A DNA stretch of 64,000 nt, from the NCBI GenBank assembly GCA_013823725.1, contig PNMQ01000004.1, forward strand, positions 183,156-247,155, read 5' to 3'. Below the pieces are notes generated by a model that was not told the DNA's origin, did no database searches, and was given only the letters and a program-made list of their open reading frames with translations. Positions 28,696 to 37,414 of this stretch are shown here, piece by piece. Within the stretch, counting starts at the first letter, position 1. Each line of letters opens with the position of its first letter. The position numbers and the translations under genes were made by a program. The DNA is from Candidatus Pelagibacter sp. (GTDB taxonomy: Bacteria > Pseudomonadota > Alphaproteobacteria > Paracaedibacterales > CAIOTO01).

Positions 28696-29041
28696 ATCAG
28701 ATTCTTCTTTTGTTAATGGAATCAAGGGAGAGCAATTAGCCTGCCAATTTTTTCAAAATAAAGGCTATAAAATTATAGCCCAAAGATACCTTTGTCCTTT
28801 TGGTGAAATTGATTTAGTCATCAAAAAAGGATCTAAATATACAGCTATTGAAGTCAAATACCGGAAAAAATTTAGTCAGTTACACGAAGCTATTTCAAAA
28901 AGAAAGCTACAAAGAATTCAACAATCCTTCAGTTTTTATTTACAAGAGCACAAAATTATTTCTGAAGATATTGCAATTGATGTGCTACTTATTTATCCTC
29001 CTCAACGGATTATTCACGTTCAAAATTGTCATTTAGAATAA
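28688..29041 (+). CDS. YraN family (UPF0102) endonuclease-like protein
   Basis: The 117-residue product has the restriction-endonuclease-like fold pattern of the family: GEQLACQFFQNKGYKI, then FGEIDLVIKKGS and AIEVKYRKKFSQ, giving the D...E-x-K active-site arrangement. The family is widely conserved but its substrate is not settled. It overlaps the large TPR gene by eight bases, so it is the third gene of the secretin unit, although YraN is usually found by rsmI, so the link may be historical. Confidence 0.85.
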   Translation: MSKSDSSFVNGIKGEQLACQFFQNKGYKIIAQRYLCPFGEIDLVIKKGSKYTAIEVKYRKKFSQLHEAISKRKLQRIQQSFSFYLQEHKIISEDIAIDVLLIYPPQRIIHVQNCHLE

Positions 29042-29069
29042 ATGGTGCACCACATAACAGTTATAGTCT

Positions 29070-30773
29070 TTATTGTTCATTCATAACAAACTGAGGCACA
29101 ACAGAAAGGTATGCCTCCTTTTTTTGTAATTTATTCTCTACTACATTCGGTCCTTGTTCGGTCATGTTCATCGTGATTTGGGGATTGAATGATTGTTGTA
29201 AATCACTCGAATCATTTTCTTTTTTTGGGGATCCCTCATGGTATGTTAAAAAAAATTCTGGTTTTAAATCAAACCATTCTTTTTCTTTTTTTTCTTCATT
29301 CAACGGATCGGTAGAAAGAGCAACAGGTGTAGGCTCTTTTGTTTCTGTCCGAAACATATCATTTTCTATAACTACACTTGGCGTGTTTGGAATGACATTT
29401 TTTTTATAGACTTCTGTTTCCTTTTTATTTGCTCCTTTATCTTCAACAAGATGAGGAACATTACTAACAGTAACACTGCTGGAGTCCACTATTAACTTTG
29501 GTATATTAGACTGATCGGTTTTATTTTCTATCTTTTTTGGCTTGGATGCTTTTTTTAAAGGATCAGATCGATTGATAACTGTCTTTTGTGGATTCAAATC
29601 AACATTGGAAGGCATTAAATTTTGACTACGAGCAGGAATCTTTTTAATTTCTTCCTGAAAAAATTTTGGGGTAACTTTTTTAAGTCGGCTAAAAGATCCA
29701 CTTAAAATACCCGTAATGGGTAATGTCAAGGCAGACCTTGGTTGAATTTCTTGAAGCTTCTTGTTTTCATGAATAGGAATAATTCGTGGTGGCATAATCT
29801 TTTGAATAACCGTTTCGTTACTTTTTGTAGCAGTAGCCAATAATAAAGTTTCTATTTTTTTTTGTTGTAGTTTTGTATTTATTACGTCTTTATTTTTATC
29901 AACGCTCTGAATTTCTGGAAAACTTTTGAATTGATCGGCTGCTTCCACTATTGCTTTCTTATTCAGCTCTGTATTTGTTTGACTTAAATCCTTTTGCTTG
30001 GGGTCCTGGATTGGTTTAATTTCAAAGTTTGTATTACCCCTGTGTTCTTGTTTTTGGATAGGAACGGATTTTCCAATTTTTTCTGTCAAAGCCTGACTTT
30101 CATTTTTGTATTGCTGAAGATTCAAAAATCCTTTTTGATATTCTATCTGAAGCTGTTGCAATACATCCAATCGAGGAGCTTCAATATTTTTTAAACTTTG
30201 CAAATATTGATCACTTTGAACATTTAAGTTTTTAATCTGCATCTCTATAGATTCAATTTTTTGATTCATTTCATTTTTTTGCTGTTCAATTTCAGTTAAC
30301 GCCAAAAGATTGCTTTCTTTTTTGGACTCTTCCATTTTCTGATTCAAAAGCTGAATTTGAGCTTTTAAATACAATTTACTATTTTCTAGAAGAACTATCT
30401 CCGATTTGACTTTTAAAAATTGATTATGAATTTGTGTTCTCTGTATTTGCGTTTTAAAAATCACTTGGATTTGTGATAACAAACTTTCCAATTGTGGGGT
30501 TGCCTTTTCTATCCAGACATCTACAAACTGCTTTCTTGTTATTAATGTTTGCTGATCTTCTAACGAAGCAGTAGCTGTCAAACTTTCATTGGGAAGTTTA
30601 GTATTCTTCAATTCTGATAGATCAGTGGTTTGAGGTGCATTATAATATTGTGCTTGCATTCGTTCTGTTTCGGGAACAATAAAATATTGTTCCGTCCCAA
30701 ACAAAATCGATGAACACCCCATCAACAGAAGAATAAAAAAACAACTTCTTTTTGAAATAAAATGAAGCTTCAT
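29070..30773 (-). CDS. Exported coiled-coil, low-complexity protein
   Basis: Not recognised. Start taken at the ATG at 30773 (a TTG lies upstream at 30791). The N terminus is a signal sequence with a possible lipobox LLMGC. Residues about 90-210 form a long coiled coil rich in Gln, Leu and Glu; after this the chain becomes a disordered Lys/Pro/Thr/Asn-rich tail to residue 567, with no cysteines. It is likely a periplasmic or surface structural protein. Convergent with yraN and divergent from the next exported protein. Confidence 0.55.
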   Translation of the reverse strand: MKLHFISKRSCFFILLLMGCSSILFGTEQYFIVPETERMQAQYYNAPQTTDLSELKNTKLPNESLTATASLEDQQTLITRKQFVDVWIEKATPQLESLLSQIQVIFKTQIQRTQIHNQFLKVKSEIVLLENSKLYLKAQIQLLNQKMEESKKESNLLALTEIEQQKNEMNQKIESIEMQIKNLNVQSDQYLQSLKNIEAPRLDVLQQLQIEYQKGFLNLQQYKNESQALTEKIGKSVPIQKQEHRGNTNFEIKPIQDPKQKDLSQTNTELNKKAIVEAADQFKSFPEIQSVDKNKDVINTKLQQKKIETLLLATATKSNETVIQKIMPPRIIPIHENKKLQEIQPRSALTLPITGILSGSFSRLKKVTPKFFQEEIKKIPARSQNLMPSNVDLNPQKTVINRSDPLKKASKPKKIENKTDQSNIPKLIVDSSSVTVSNVPHLVEDKGANKKETEVYKKNVIPNTPSVVIENDMFRTETKEPTPVALSTDPLNEEKKEKEWFDLKPEFFLTYHEGSPKKENDSSDLQQSFNPQITMNMTEQGPNVVENKLQKKEAYLSVVPQFVMNEQ

Positions 30774-30920
30774 ATGGTTCTTTTTAATCAAATTATAATT
30801 TTATATATACTTAGACTATTTTTCTTTCGTTAAGATGAATTTAACATTCCCATAAATATCTTGAACTTAAATTTTAAATTTTGTATTTTGAGATCATTCC
30901 TAAAACATACAAGAAAACAA

Positions 30921-33035
30921 ATGTTAAACAAATATTTTACCAAAAAGACTGCTTTTTTATTTCTTACTGCTCTTTTTACAAAATTTAGTCAATTATCCTG
31001 TAGCGTTAATACCTTAGATCGCGAACATATTACACAATGTCTTTCTAATCTTAAGATTGTACCTATAGAAATATCAGCTGAAAATTTAAAACAGTGTTCT
31101 TTAGACATGTATAAACTTAATACTTTTAATGAAAGTGTTAAGTATCTTATACATGCGTATTCTATAGCAATATCACGTAGAGATGTTCAAACTGCCGCTT
31201 ACAGTATCTTGTCTCATTTTCAAGATAAGTGTAATGAATTGAGAACAGAATCTCTGCAGCTTACTAACGAAGATTTTCGTTGGAAATTTGGTGCACTTTT
31301 TTGTTTACCACACAGGTTTATTTTTTACTTACAAAACAGTGCAGAAGCTAGAAAATACAATGATGATCTTTTTGAAATCATTAACAACACAAACTTTAAA
31401 ACATTTTCTGCAACAGATGCATCTTCGATATCCCTACCAATAGAACCCTATTCTAAAAACCTTTTGGAAGATGATATTCTCTTTATACTGAATTTATTCA
31501 CTCTAAAATATACATGCGACTCTCATTCAAAATATGGCACTTTTGCTGTTGAATTTAAACTGCCAACACTTGTTGAAAAATTAACAACAGATTCACACTT
31601 TCAAAATTATCTTTTCACCTATTTTGAGCATACCTGGATTGAAATAGAAAAATCCTTTGATGTATATGGTGATACAGTATTACAAAAATTCTTTGCCAAA
31701 CAAAAGACGTTTCTCAATTCACAGAAACATCACATTATCATTTCGGCCCCTTATCTAAGATCGACCAATCTGTTATCTTCACTATATTATGTTTGCCGTC
31801 ATTTATTTGAAGCACGACAAGACATAAAAGTTGAATACGAAAAGACGCATCAAAAAATGAAAGCCATATCATTAACTCAGGAAGTCAAAAGTAGCAACAG
31901 TCTAACAACTCCTAAAAAGAAGAAAACCAAAAAGAAAAGCAACAAATCAATATCTAAATTAAATATAATTGGGCAATCAGAATCACAAGAAGTTAGCCCA
32001 ACTTTAAAGGGAGACCTTGAAAAAATTGATCCTAACACATTAGCTTCTTCTTCAGAAATCCAAGAAATTAATCAAGCTGTAGAATCGAATTCTCAAATAG
32101 AAAACAGCCTTGAATTAAAATCCCATTATGAAACCATACCCCTTTCCATAAACACTTTATTGGAAGAAAGAACAGATGAAGAATTTTGTGCTCCCCTAAT
32201 ACAAAGTAATGGAGAACCAGATCTAAAAGAGAGTGAATGGACAACAGTTAGTACTTCAAAAAAAAAGAATACATTAAAATCCTCCACCCCAAAAGAAATA
32301 GCACCTAAAATAGATCATAAAAAAAGGATAGAGGATCGCAAGCCTTCTTCTATCATTAATTCTACGAAGACAAAAAAGCATCAAGAAAAAGCTCAAAACG
32401 ATGAAAAGAGAATGGGCAATATTACTTACGCAACAGTTACTGCATCACAACAAAATTTACCAAAACAAAAGCAACCATCACACAATGATTCTTCAAAAGA
32501 AACAGATATAACTGCAGGGACCATCGATAGAATCGTCCCTGTTTCCGATCTCGTTCTACAAGAGACAGATATAAATACAGTAATACCAGCAACTTCAACC
32601 ATCACCGAAATTATTTCTGAAGAGTCACGAGATCCTGAAAGACTAAAGCCCCCAACATTTGTAGAGCGAAGCACAGAAACTGAAGAGAAAAATATTTTAT
32701 CTTCATCTCAAATGCAACGAAAAGATTTATTGGAAAACCCAGTAATAGTACATCAGACGATATTCTCATCCCAAAATTCTCTTAATACAACCAAAAATAA
32801 ATTCAGGAAACATACTATATATCAACCCAGTACCGTTTATATTCCTTATCCTGTTTATGTGCAAGTTCCCACAATCTATTATCCCCAAGAAACCTTTGAA
32901 TATGGGTATAATAGTAGTGGCTATTGTAGTGGTTTGATCTGTATTAATGGTTTAGCGCATTTTTGGATGGAAAAAAAAATTGAACGTTCTGCATATTTTC
33001 AGTGTCAAACATGTTCTTTGATCATCCAAAAGTGA
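30921..33035 (+). CDS. Exported protein with Lys/Ser-rich linker, unknown function
   Basis: Not recognised. The ATG at 30921 gives 704 residues with a signal sequence (KTAFLFLTALFTKFSQLSCS). Residues about 30-310 look globular and helical with scattered cysteines; about 310-620 is a highly charged, low-complexity linker (Lys, Ser, Glu, Thr) with a KKKKTKKK tract; the end has a Tyr/Pro-rich part with VYIPYPVYVQVP and a cysteine set (YCSGLIC, FQCQTC) that could bind metal. Possible surface or secreted protein of a host-associated cell (inference). Confidence 0.55.
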   Translation: MLNKYFTKKTAFLFLTALFTKFSQLSCSVNTLDREHITQCLSNLKIVPIEISAENLKQCSLDMYKLNTFNESVKYLIHAYSIAISRRDVQTAAYSILSHFQDKCNELRTESLQLTNEDFRWKFGALFCLPHRFIFYLQNSAEARKYNDDLFEIINNTNFKTFSATDASSISLPIEPYSKNLLEDDILFILNLFTLKYTCDSHSKYGTFAVEFKLPTLVEKLTTDSHFQNYLFTYFEHTWIEIEKSFDVYGDTVLQKFFAKQKTFLNSQKHHIIISAPYLRSTNLLSSLYYVCRHLFEARQDIKVEYEKTHQKMKAISLTQEVKSSNSLTTPKKKKTKKKSNKSISKLNIIGQSESQEVSPTLKGDLEKIDPNTLASSSEIQEINQAVESNSQIENSLELKSHYETIPLSINTLLEERTDEEFCAPLIQSNGEPDLKESEWTTVSTSKKKNTLKSSTPKEIAPKIDHKKRIEDRKPSSIINSTKTKKHQEKAQNDEKRMGNITYATVTASQQNLPKQKQPSHNDSSKETDITAGTIDRIVPVSDLVLQETDINTVIPATSTITEIISEESRDPERLKPPTFVERSTETEEKNILSSSQMQRKDLLENPVIVHQTIFSSQNSLNTTKNKFRKHTIYQPSTVYIPYPVYVQVPTIYYPQETFEYGYNSSGYCSGLICINGLAHFWMEKKIERSAYFQCQTCSLIIQK

Positions 33036-33158
33036 TCAAAGAAATCCCTCTTAAATATTATAAAGGTTTACCTGATATAAAAATAATTTTAAAATACCGA
33101 TTGAAAATGAATCAAATTTATACTAATGTTAATCTATGATTTTTAATGAATACTATGT

Positions 33159-33488
33159 ATGCCAAAAATTAATTTTGTAACCTCTCAAGGTGATATAAAA
33201 ACAGTTGACGCGCCTGTGGGTTTATCTATTCTTGAAATAGCACACAGAAATAATGTAGATCTAGAAGGTGCATGTGAAGGTTCTTTAGCATGTTCTACAT
33301 GTCACGTGATTATCGATCCGGAATGGTTTGATCTTTTACAAGAACCAACAGAAGATGAAGAAGATATGTTAGACTTGGCATTCGGACTAACTCACACGTC
33401 CCGTTTAGGTTGTCAAATTCGAATGACCGATGAATTAGACGGAATTACTGTTAAATTACCAACAGGTACACGAAACGTTCAGGTATAA
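33159..33488 (+). CDS. fdx: 2Fe-2S ferredoxin, adrenodoxin type
   Basis: Electron carrier for iron-sulfur cluster assembly by the ISC system. The 109 residues contain the ligand pattern [12 protein letters not shown] and LGCQI (four Cys), [15 protein letters not shown], and the acidic [11 protein letters not shown] helix, typical of Isc ferredoxins rather than plant-type. It is followed after two bases by iscX. The other isc genes (iscS, iscU, hscB, hscA) are not next to it, unlike the usual order. Confidence 0.95.
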   Translation: MPKINFVTSQGDIKTVDAPVGLSILEIAHRNNVDLEGACEGSLACSTCHVIIDPEWFDLLQEPTEDEEDMLDLAFGLTHTSRLGCQIRMTDELDGITVKLPTGTRNVQV

Positions 33489-33490
33489 TC

Positions 33491-33691
33491 GTGACACTAA
33501 AATGGATTGATACAGAAGATATTGCTGAAGCATTAAACGATGCTTTTCCAGATATTAATGTATTAAGTATTAGGTTCACCGATCTGTGGCAATGGGTTCA
33601 ATCTCTGAAAGATTTTTCTGATTCACCAGAAAAGTGTAATGAAAAAATTTTAGAAGCCATTCAAGCTGAATGGATTAAGATTAAATCCTAA
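33491..33691 (+). CDS. iscX: IscX iron-sulfur assembly protein
   Basis: Small acidic regulator that binds IscS and iron. The 66 residues match the family: LKWIDTEDIAEALNDAFPD, then the D-L-W block RFTDLWQWVQSL and the end EAIQAEWIKI. Starts with GTG two bases after the fdx stop, so it is a fixed pair with fdx as in other bacteria. Full length. Confidence 0.93.
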   Translation: MTLKWIDTEDIAEALNDAFPDINVLSIRFTDLWQWVQSLKDFSDSPEKCNEKILEAIQAEWIKIKS

Positions 33692-33908
33692 TTACTTTAT
33701 TTTTTCCTTTTATTTTGTTTTCTATTAAATCCAAAATATTACATTTCAAAAATTTTTAAAAAATAAAACTCAAGTATATGAGAAAAAAATTATTTTTTTA
33801 TTGTTTGAATACACATAACAAAGCAACATCTTATTATGATCTTCTAAAAAAAAGTATTTTATTATACTTTTCGATTTTTTTGATTGAAATTTATACTTAA
33901 TAACGATA

Positions 33909-33924
33909 GTGTAAATATATACAC
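33909..33924. promoter_or_regulatory. AT-rich inverted repeat before mucR, candidate operator
   Basis: GTGTA and TACAC flank the six bases AATATA, 22 bases upstream of the mucR ATG and inside the leader. Ros/MucR proteins bind AT-rich sites with TA steps and often control their own gene, so autoregulation is possible. Function is inferred only from position. Confidence 0.3.
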
Positions 33925-33945
33925 TTATTTCACAAGAGAAATATA

Positions 33946-34437
33946 ATGACAAAATTTCTAAATGAACAAGTTTTTCAATGCACAACAGAAATAGTGGCTG
34001 CATGTATTGGAAACGATAAAATTACCTTTGATGAACTGCCTCACTTTTTCAACAAGGTTTATGATATTCTTTACTCTTTAACTAAAGACAAAATGAACAC
34101 ATCCAATACAAACTATAAACATTCGCTAAACACCATTCCAGCGGTTCCTATAGATGAATCTGTTTTTGATGATTATATTATTTGTCTTGAAGATGGTAAA
34201 AAATTACAAATGCTAAAAAGACATTTAAAGTCAATGTATGGAATGAGCCTGGATCAATACAAAGATAAATGGGGGCTTCCCATTGATTATCCTGTAGTTG
34301 CACCAAACTACGCTAAAAAACGCAGCGGAATTGCAAAGAGCATAGGCTTAGGCAAAAAATCTTCTCGACTAAAAGTGGTGGTTGGTCAATCTAACGACAT
34401 CGGCCAAGACCAAGTTGGCGTTGTTGTCAAAAGATAA
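33946..34437 (+). CDS. mucR: MucR/Ros family transcriptional regulator
   Basis: DNA-binding protein related to MucR and Ros, which repress surface-polysaccharide, motility and cell-cycle genes in alphaproteobacteria. The 163 residues hold the family core: PAVPIDESV, DYIICLEDGKK, LKRHLKSMYGMSLDQYKDKW and GLPIDYPVVAPNYA, near residues 65-130. The Cys-Asp pair and the first His of the finger are present, but the second His region (usually RTHY or TTHH) reads KSMYG, so one zinc ligand seems to be lost. A hairpin of two nine-base arms at 34451-34473 follows the gene, without a T-run. Confidence 0.88.
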   Translation: MTKFLNEQVFQCTTEIVAACIGNDKITFDELPHFFNKVYDILYSLTKDKMNTSNTNYKHSLNTIPAVPIDESVFDDYIICLEDGKKLQMLKRHLKSMYGMSLDQYKDKWGLPIDYPVVAPNYAKKRSGIAKSIGLGKKSSRLKVVVGQSNDIGQDQVGVVVKR

Positions 34438-34477
34438 TAACTTTTTTCATGAGGATGCCCAAATGGTGTCCTCTGGC

Positions 34478-36019
34478 TTACTTAAACATTGATAAAAATT
34501 TTCGAGAAAATGTTCTAATTTTTTCTTCCAGCTCTCTTATTAAACTATTTTTTTTCCTTACATCTTCTTTTTGATTCAGAATTTTAGCGTTAATAGATTG
34601 TCTCTCTGCTATTGTTCTTGCTATATAATAATAAAATTTATCATTTTCACTTAATAACGGAATAACCACATCAACAGTAATACATAACAAACTAACTTTT
34701 GAATCTGCAACAACTGTCGCTGACCGAGGTGCTCCCGTCAGAAGAGACATTTCCCCAAAAAAATCTTCGGGTATTAAAACTCCAACCTGCTTTTCTCGCC
34801 CCTCGTCGTTATTGATAAATACACGAAGAAAGCCTTCTTTAACAATATATAGGCTTTGACCTAGGTCCCCTTGTTTGCAAACTGTATCACCCTTATTAAA
34901 CTTAACAAGAGTAGATTTTTGAGTAATATGCTCTATTTTTTTATCATCAAAAACAGCAAATAAATCAACATTCTTAACCAAATCAACATTAGAAAATGGT
35001 TCTCCCGACGAAAATGAGACAACATCTTTTAATTGCTCATTGTGAATGGTATTAAATTTTTTAGAAAGTAAATAAATAGAATCATTTAAATTTTTTGAAA
35101 ATGAGGTTGCAAAAGGTATATTCTCTGATCTGAAAAATCTCATAAGTGCAGCATGGATAAAATGTCTTACTTTTCCTGGTGCCATTTTATCTGGTCTCAA
35201 GAAATACCTAATCTTATAACCCACACCATCTAATGAAGTTGTATCTATACGACACTTATAATCAAAAATGTAATCAGATGCTGCCACTGAATCTAGAGCA
35301 AATAGAGCAACAGTTAAGACTTTTTTTTCATTAATAATGTAAGGAACAATAAATTTTATTTCAAATTCAGCATCCAGTGTAGGACGACTTAAATTGGTTA
35401 CAATTGTTGCACCAAAAATGTTGTTAGGTATCTGAAAAAGTTTATTATCTGCAGATTTAACACTAATTACGCGCCAATTCATTTGAACAATCTGTCCAAT
35501 AATATCTAAATTATTATGTCTAATGTGTATCCAATTACCCATTTGAAAGGATTTATCCATATCAATAGATATCCCAACAGACAAGTCCAGAACCATCCTT
35601 TGTAGACCAAAACCTAGAACAACACCAAATGCGCCAGTTGCAGCCAAAGCATGCTCTATGGGTTGCTTAAAGACAAATTTCAAAACACCAAAGATGCAGA
35701 CTAAATTAATAATTAAGTTAATAATATTAATAAGCAAAGAAGAAAGTGTTACTTTTCTTTTTACTGGAAAATAGTAATCCCAAATAATATACTTTAAAAT
35801 TGATGTAAACTGTATTGTAATCATCAATATCGTTGCAGCAAGAAGAAAGGCGTTGGGTGTTATTATAAATCCATTATAATCAACTGCTCCTTTTAAAAGA
35901 TTTTGAAATTTATAATGAATCAAAAAATAAAAAGAAATAATAAGAAAAATTTTTACAAAACTATAAAACACAACACGAGCATTGATACTGCGTTGTTCTT
36001 TTTCTAATTCGCCCGCCAT
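34478..36019 (-). CDS. Mechanosensitive channel of MscS family with cyclic-nucleotide-binding domain
   Basis: Inner-membrane channel of the bCNG type. Start taken at the ATG at 36019 (a TTG is at 36031). About four transmembrane segments precede the MscS pore helix and beta domain (AATGAFGVVLGFGLQRMVLD, then QIPNN). Residues about 365-490 are a CAP-family nucleotide-binding domain with FGEMSLLTGAPRSAT, including the Glu and Arg that bind the cyclic phosphate. Channels of this class are reported to gate on cAMP and to respond poorly to stretch. Total 513 residues; convergent with mucR. Confidence 0.88.
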   Translation of the reverse strand: MAGELEKEQRSINARVVFYSFVKIFLIISFYFLIHYKFQNLLKGAVDYNGFIITPNAFLLAATILMITIQFTSILKYIIWDYYFPVKRKVTLSSLLINIINLIINLVCIFGVLKFVFKQPIEHALAATGAFGVVLGFGLQRMVLDLSVGISIDMDKSFQMGNWIHIRHNNLDIIGQIVQMNWRVISVKSADNKLFQIPNNIFGATIVTNLSRPTLDAEFEIKFIVPYIINEKKVLTVALFALDSVAASDYIFDYKCRIDTTSLDGVGYKIRYFLRPDKMAPGKVRHFIHAALMRFFRSENIPFATSFSKNLNDSIYLLSKKFNTIHNEQLKDVVSFSSGEPFSNVDLVKNVDLFAVFDDKKIEHITQKSTLVKFNKGDTVCKQGDLGQSLYIVKEGFLRVFINNDEGREKQVGVLIPEDFFGEMSLLTGAPRSATVVADSKVSLLCITVDVVIPLLSENDKFYYYIARTIAERQSINAKILNQKEDVRKKNSLIRELEEKIRTFSRKFLSMFK

Positions 36020-36110
36020 ACTACCGATCAATATCTTTTTTTTAATTTTCTTCCCAAAAAATTAACATTTCACTAATATAGCGTAAGGCTTCTTTTATTC
36101 TTTTTAATAC

Positions 36111-36710
36111 CTATTGAATTAGGCTAAAAGAGATTTTTTCATTATTTTCTCTATTTTCTTTATCTTCAAATCTATCCAATCTCATCGTTCGAACATAACG
36201 TAATGCTTTAGGCAACAACAATTCCTTACGCAATCCGTCACGTAAAACATTCAGCAGAGTATCACACTGAACAACATTATCGTTAGAAACATTGTATTGC
36301 TCAATAATACTACAAACGAGTTTGATTTCTTTTCTTGTTCCATATAACTGAATGATTGTAAAAGAACGCTCTAGTCCGTCTATATACACATTATAGTCAA
36401 ACGCGTTAGAGTCTCTTCTTAAATATAAAGCTATACCTTCGTAAGCTGTGCTTAAATACTCTATTCTTTTAATTCTTCTTATATTTTCGTCTGCGTTTCT
36501 CAAACTAATAAGCCACCCCAAAATAGCAACACTTATTGTAATAACCGTTAAACCACTTCCTTTTTCATTAGAGTTTAAAATAAGAGAAATACCATATAGT
36601 GAAATACAAGAGCTAGCAATGATAATAAGAGCATATCTCTTCCAATAATTGAAAAAATTTGAAACCGCATTAATGAAAACATCTTTTTTCTCTGCTAATT
36701 CAAAATTCAT
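36111..36710 (-). CDS. Two-pass membrane protein, unknown
   Basis: Not recognised. Two transmembrane segments (about residues 25-43 and 53-70) near the N terminus are followed by about 130 residues of charged, soluble helix-rich domain with YNVYIDGLERSF and a basic end RYVRTMRLDRF. This layout resembles membrane-anchored sensor-like proteins (compare SLATT domains), but I cannot place it. It lies 10 bases after recR and about 90 bases before the cNMP-gated channel, all on the minus strand, so it may be a partner of the channel (inference). Confidence 0.6.
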   Translation of the reverse strand: MNFELAEKKDVFINAVSNFFNYWKRYALIIIASSCISLYGISLILNSNEKGSGLTVITISVAILGWLISLRNADENIRRIKRIEYLSTAYEGIALYLRRDSNAFDYNVYIDGLERSFTIIQLYGTRKEIKLVCSIIEQYNVSNDNVVQCDTLLNVLRDGLRKELLLPKALRYVRTMRLDRFEDKENRENNEKISFSLIQ

Positions 36711-36720
36711 TTGTACCTTC

Positions 36721-37341
36721 CTACGCTGCGTTTAAGTTATGGCGCCTACTAAAAGCCGTCCATAAAGTACCATCATCAAGATAATCTAATTCTCCACCAA
36801 TAGGTAGACCTTGAGCTAGTGTTGTAATATTAAAATTGTGGTCTGTAAATTTTTCATGAATAGCATTTACAATAACGTGCAAAGTAGTTTGACCCTCAAT
36901 TGTTGCGTTAAGAGCAATAATAATTTCTTGCAAGCTGTTTTGCATATGTGAAATTCGATTTAAAAGCGATTCAATATTAAGCTGAGAAGGCGCTATTCCT
37001 TCAGATACAGACAACAATCCCCCCAAGACATGATAACGCCCCTTAAATGTCTGTGAACGCTCTATCGCCCATATATCAGATACATCTGCAACGATACACA
37101 GTATTGTTTCAGATTTTTTATGATCCACACACACAAAGCATGGATCCTCAATATCTAAGTTATGGCAAATCGAACATGTTTTTATGTTTTCATGAATTGC
37201 TTTTAAAGAATCAATAAGTGGCAATAAAATATTCTGCCTATTTTTTAGCAAAAACAAAACTAAACGACGTGCTGATCTTGGGCCTAAACCAGGAAGCCTG
37301 CTTAGTCTACTGATAATATCTTTAAATTGGGAGCCGATCAT
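36721..37341 (-). CDS. recR: Recombination protein RecR
   Basis: Ring-forming partner of RecF/RecO in loading RecA on gaps. Helix-hairpin-helix RLSRLPGLGPRSARRL at residues 12-27, zinc finger with CSICHN and DPCFVC, and a Toprim domain with YHVLGGLLS, ALNATIEGQ and the end LAQGLPIGGELDYLDDGTL. 206 residues, full length. Usually beside dnaX and ybaB; here it follows ygfZ by 73 bases. Confidence 0.96.
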   Translation of the reverse strand: MIGSQFKDIISRLSRLPGLGPRSARRLVLFLLKNRQNILLPLIDSLKAIHENIKTCSICHNLDIEDPCFVCVDHKKSETILCIVADVSDIWAIERSQTFKGRYHVLGGLLSVSEGIAPSQLNIESLLNRISHMQNSLQEIIIALNATIEGQTTLHVIVNAIHEKFTDHNFNITTLAQGLPIGGELDYLDDGTLWTAFSRRHNLNAA

Positions 37342-37414
37342 TTTAATGTATGAAAGAATAAACTATACGATGTTAACATAAAAAATTGATTTTATTTTAT
37401 TTTTTTATACATAA

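Noticed and set aside
33770-34003. A 77-codon minus-strand frame between iscX and mucR
   Set aside because: It is very rich in Tyr/Ile/Lys as expected for AT-rich DNA, overlaps the mucR start, and has no family motif.
34451-34473. Hairpin (GAGGATGCC/GGTGTCCTC) between mucR and the channel gene as a terminator
   Set aside because: The stem is good (two G-U pairs) but no T-run follows on either strand, so I do not call it a terminator.
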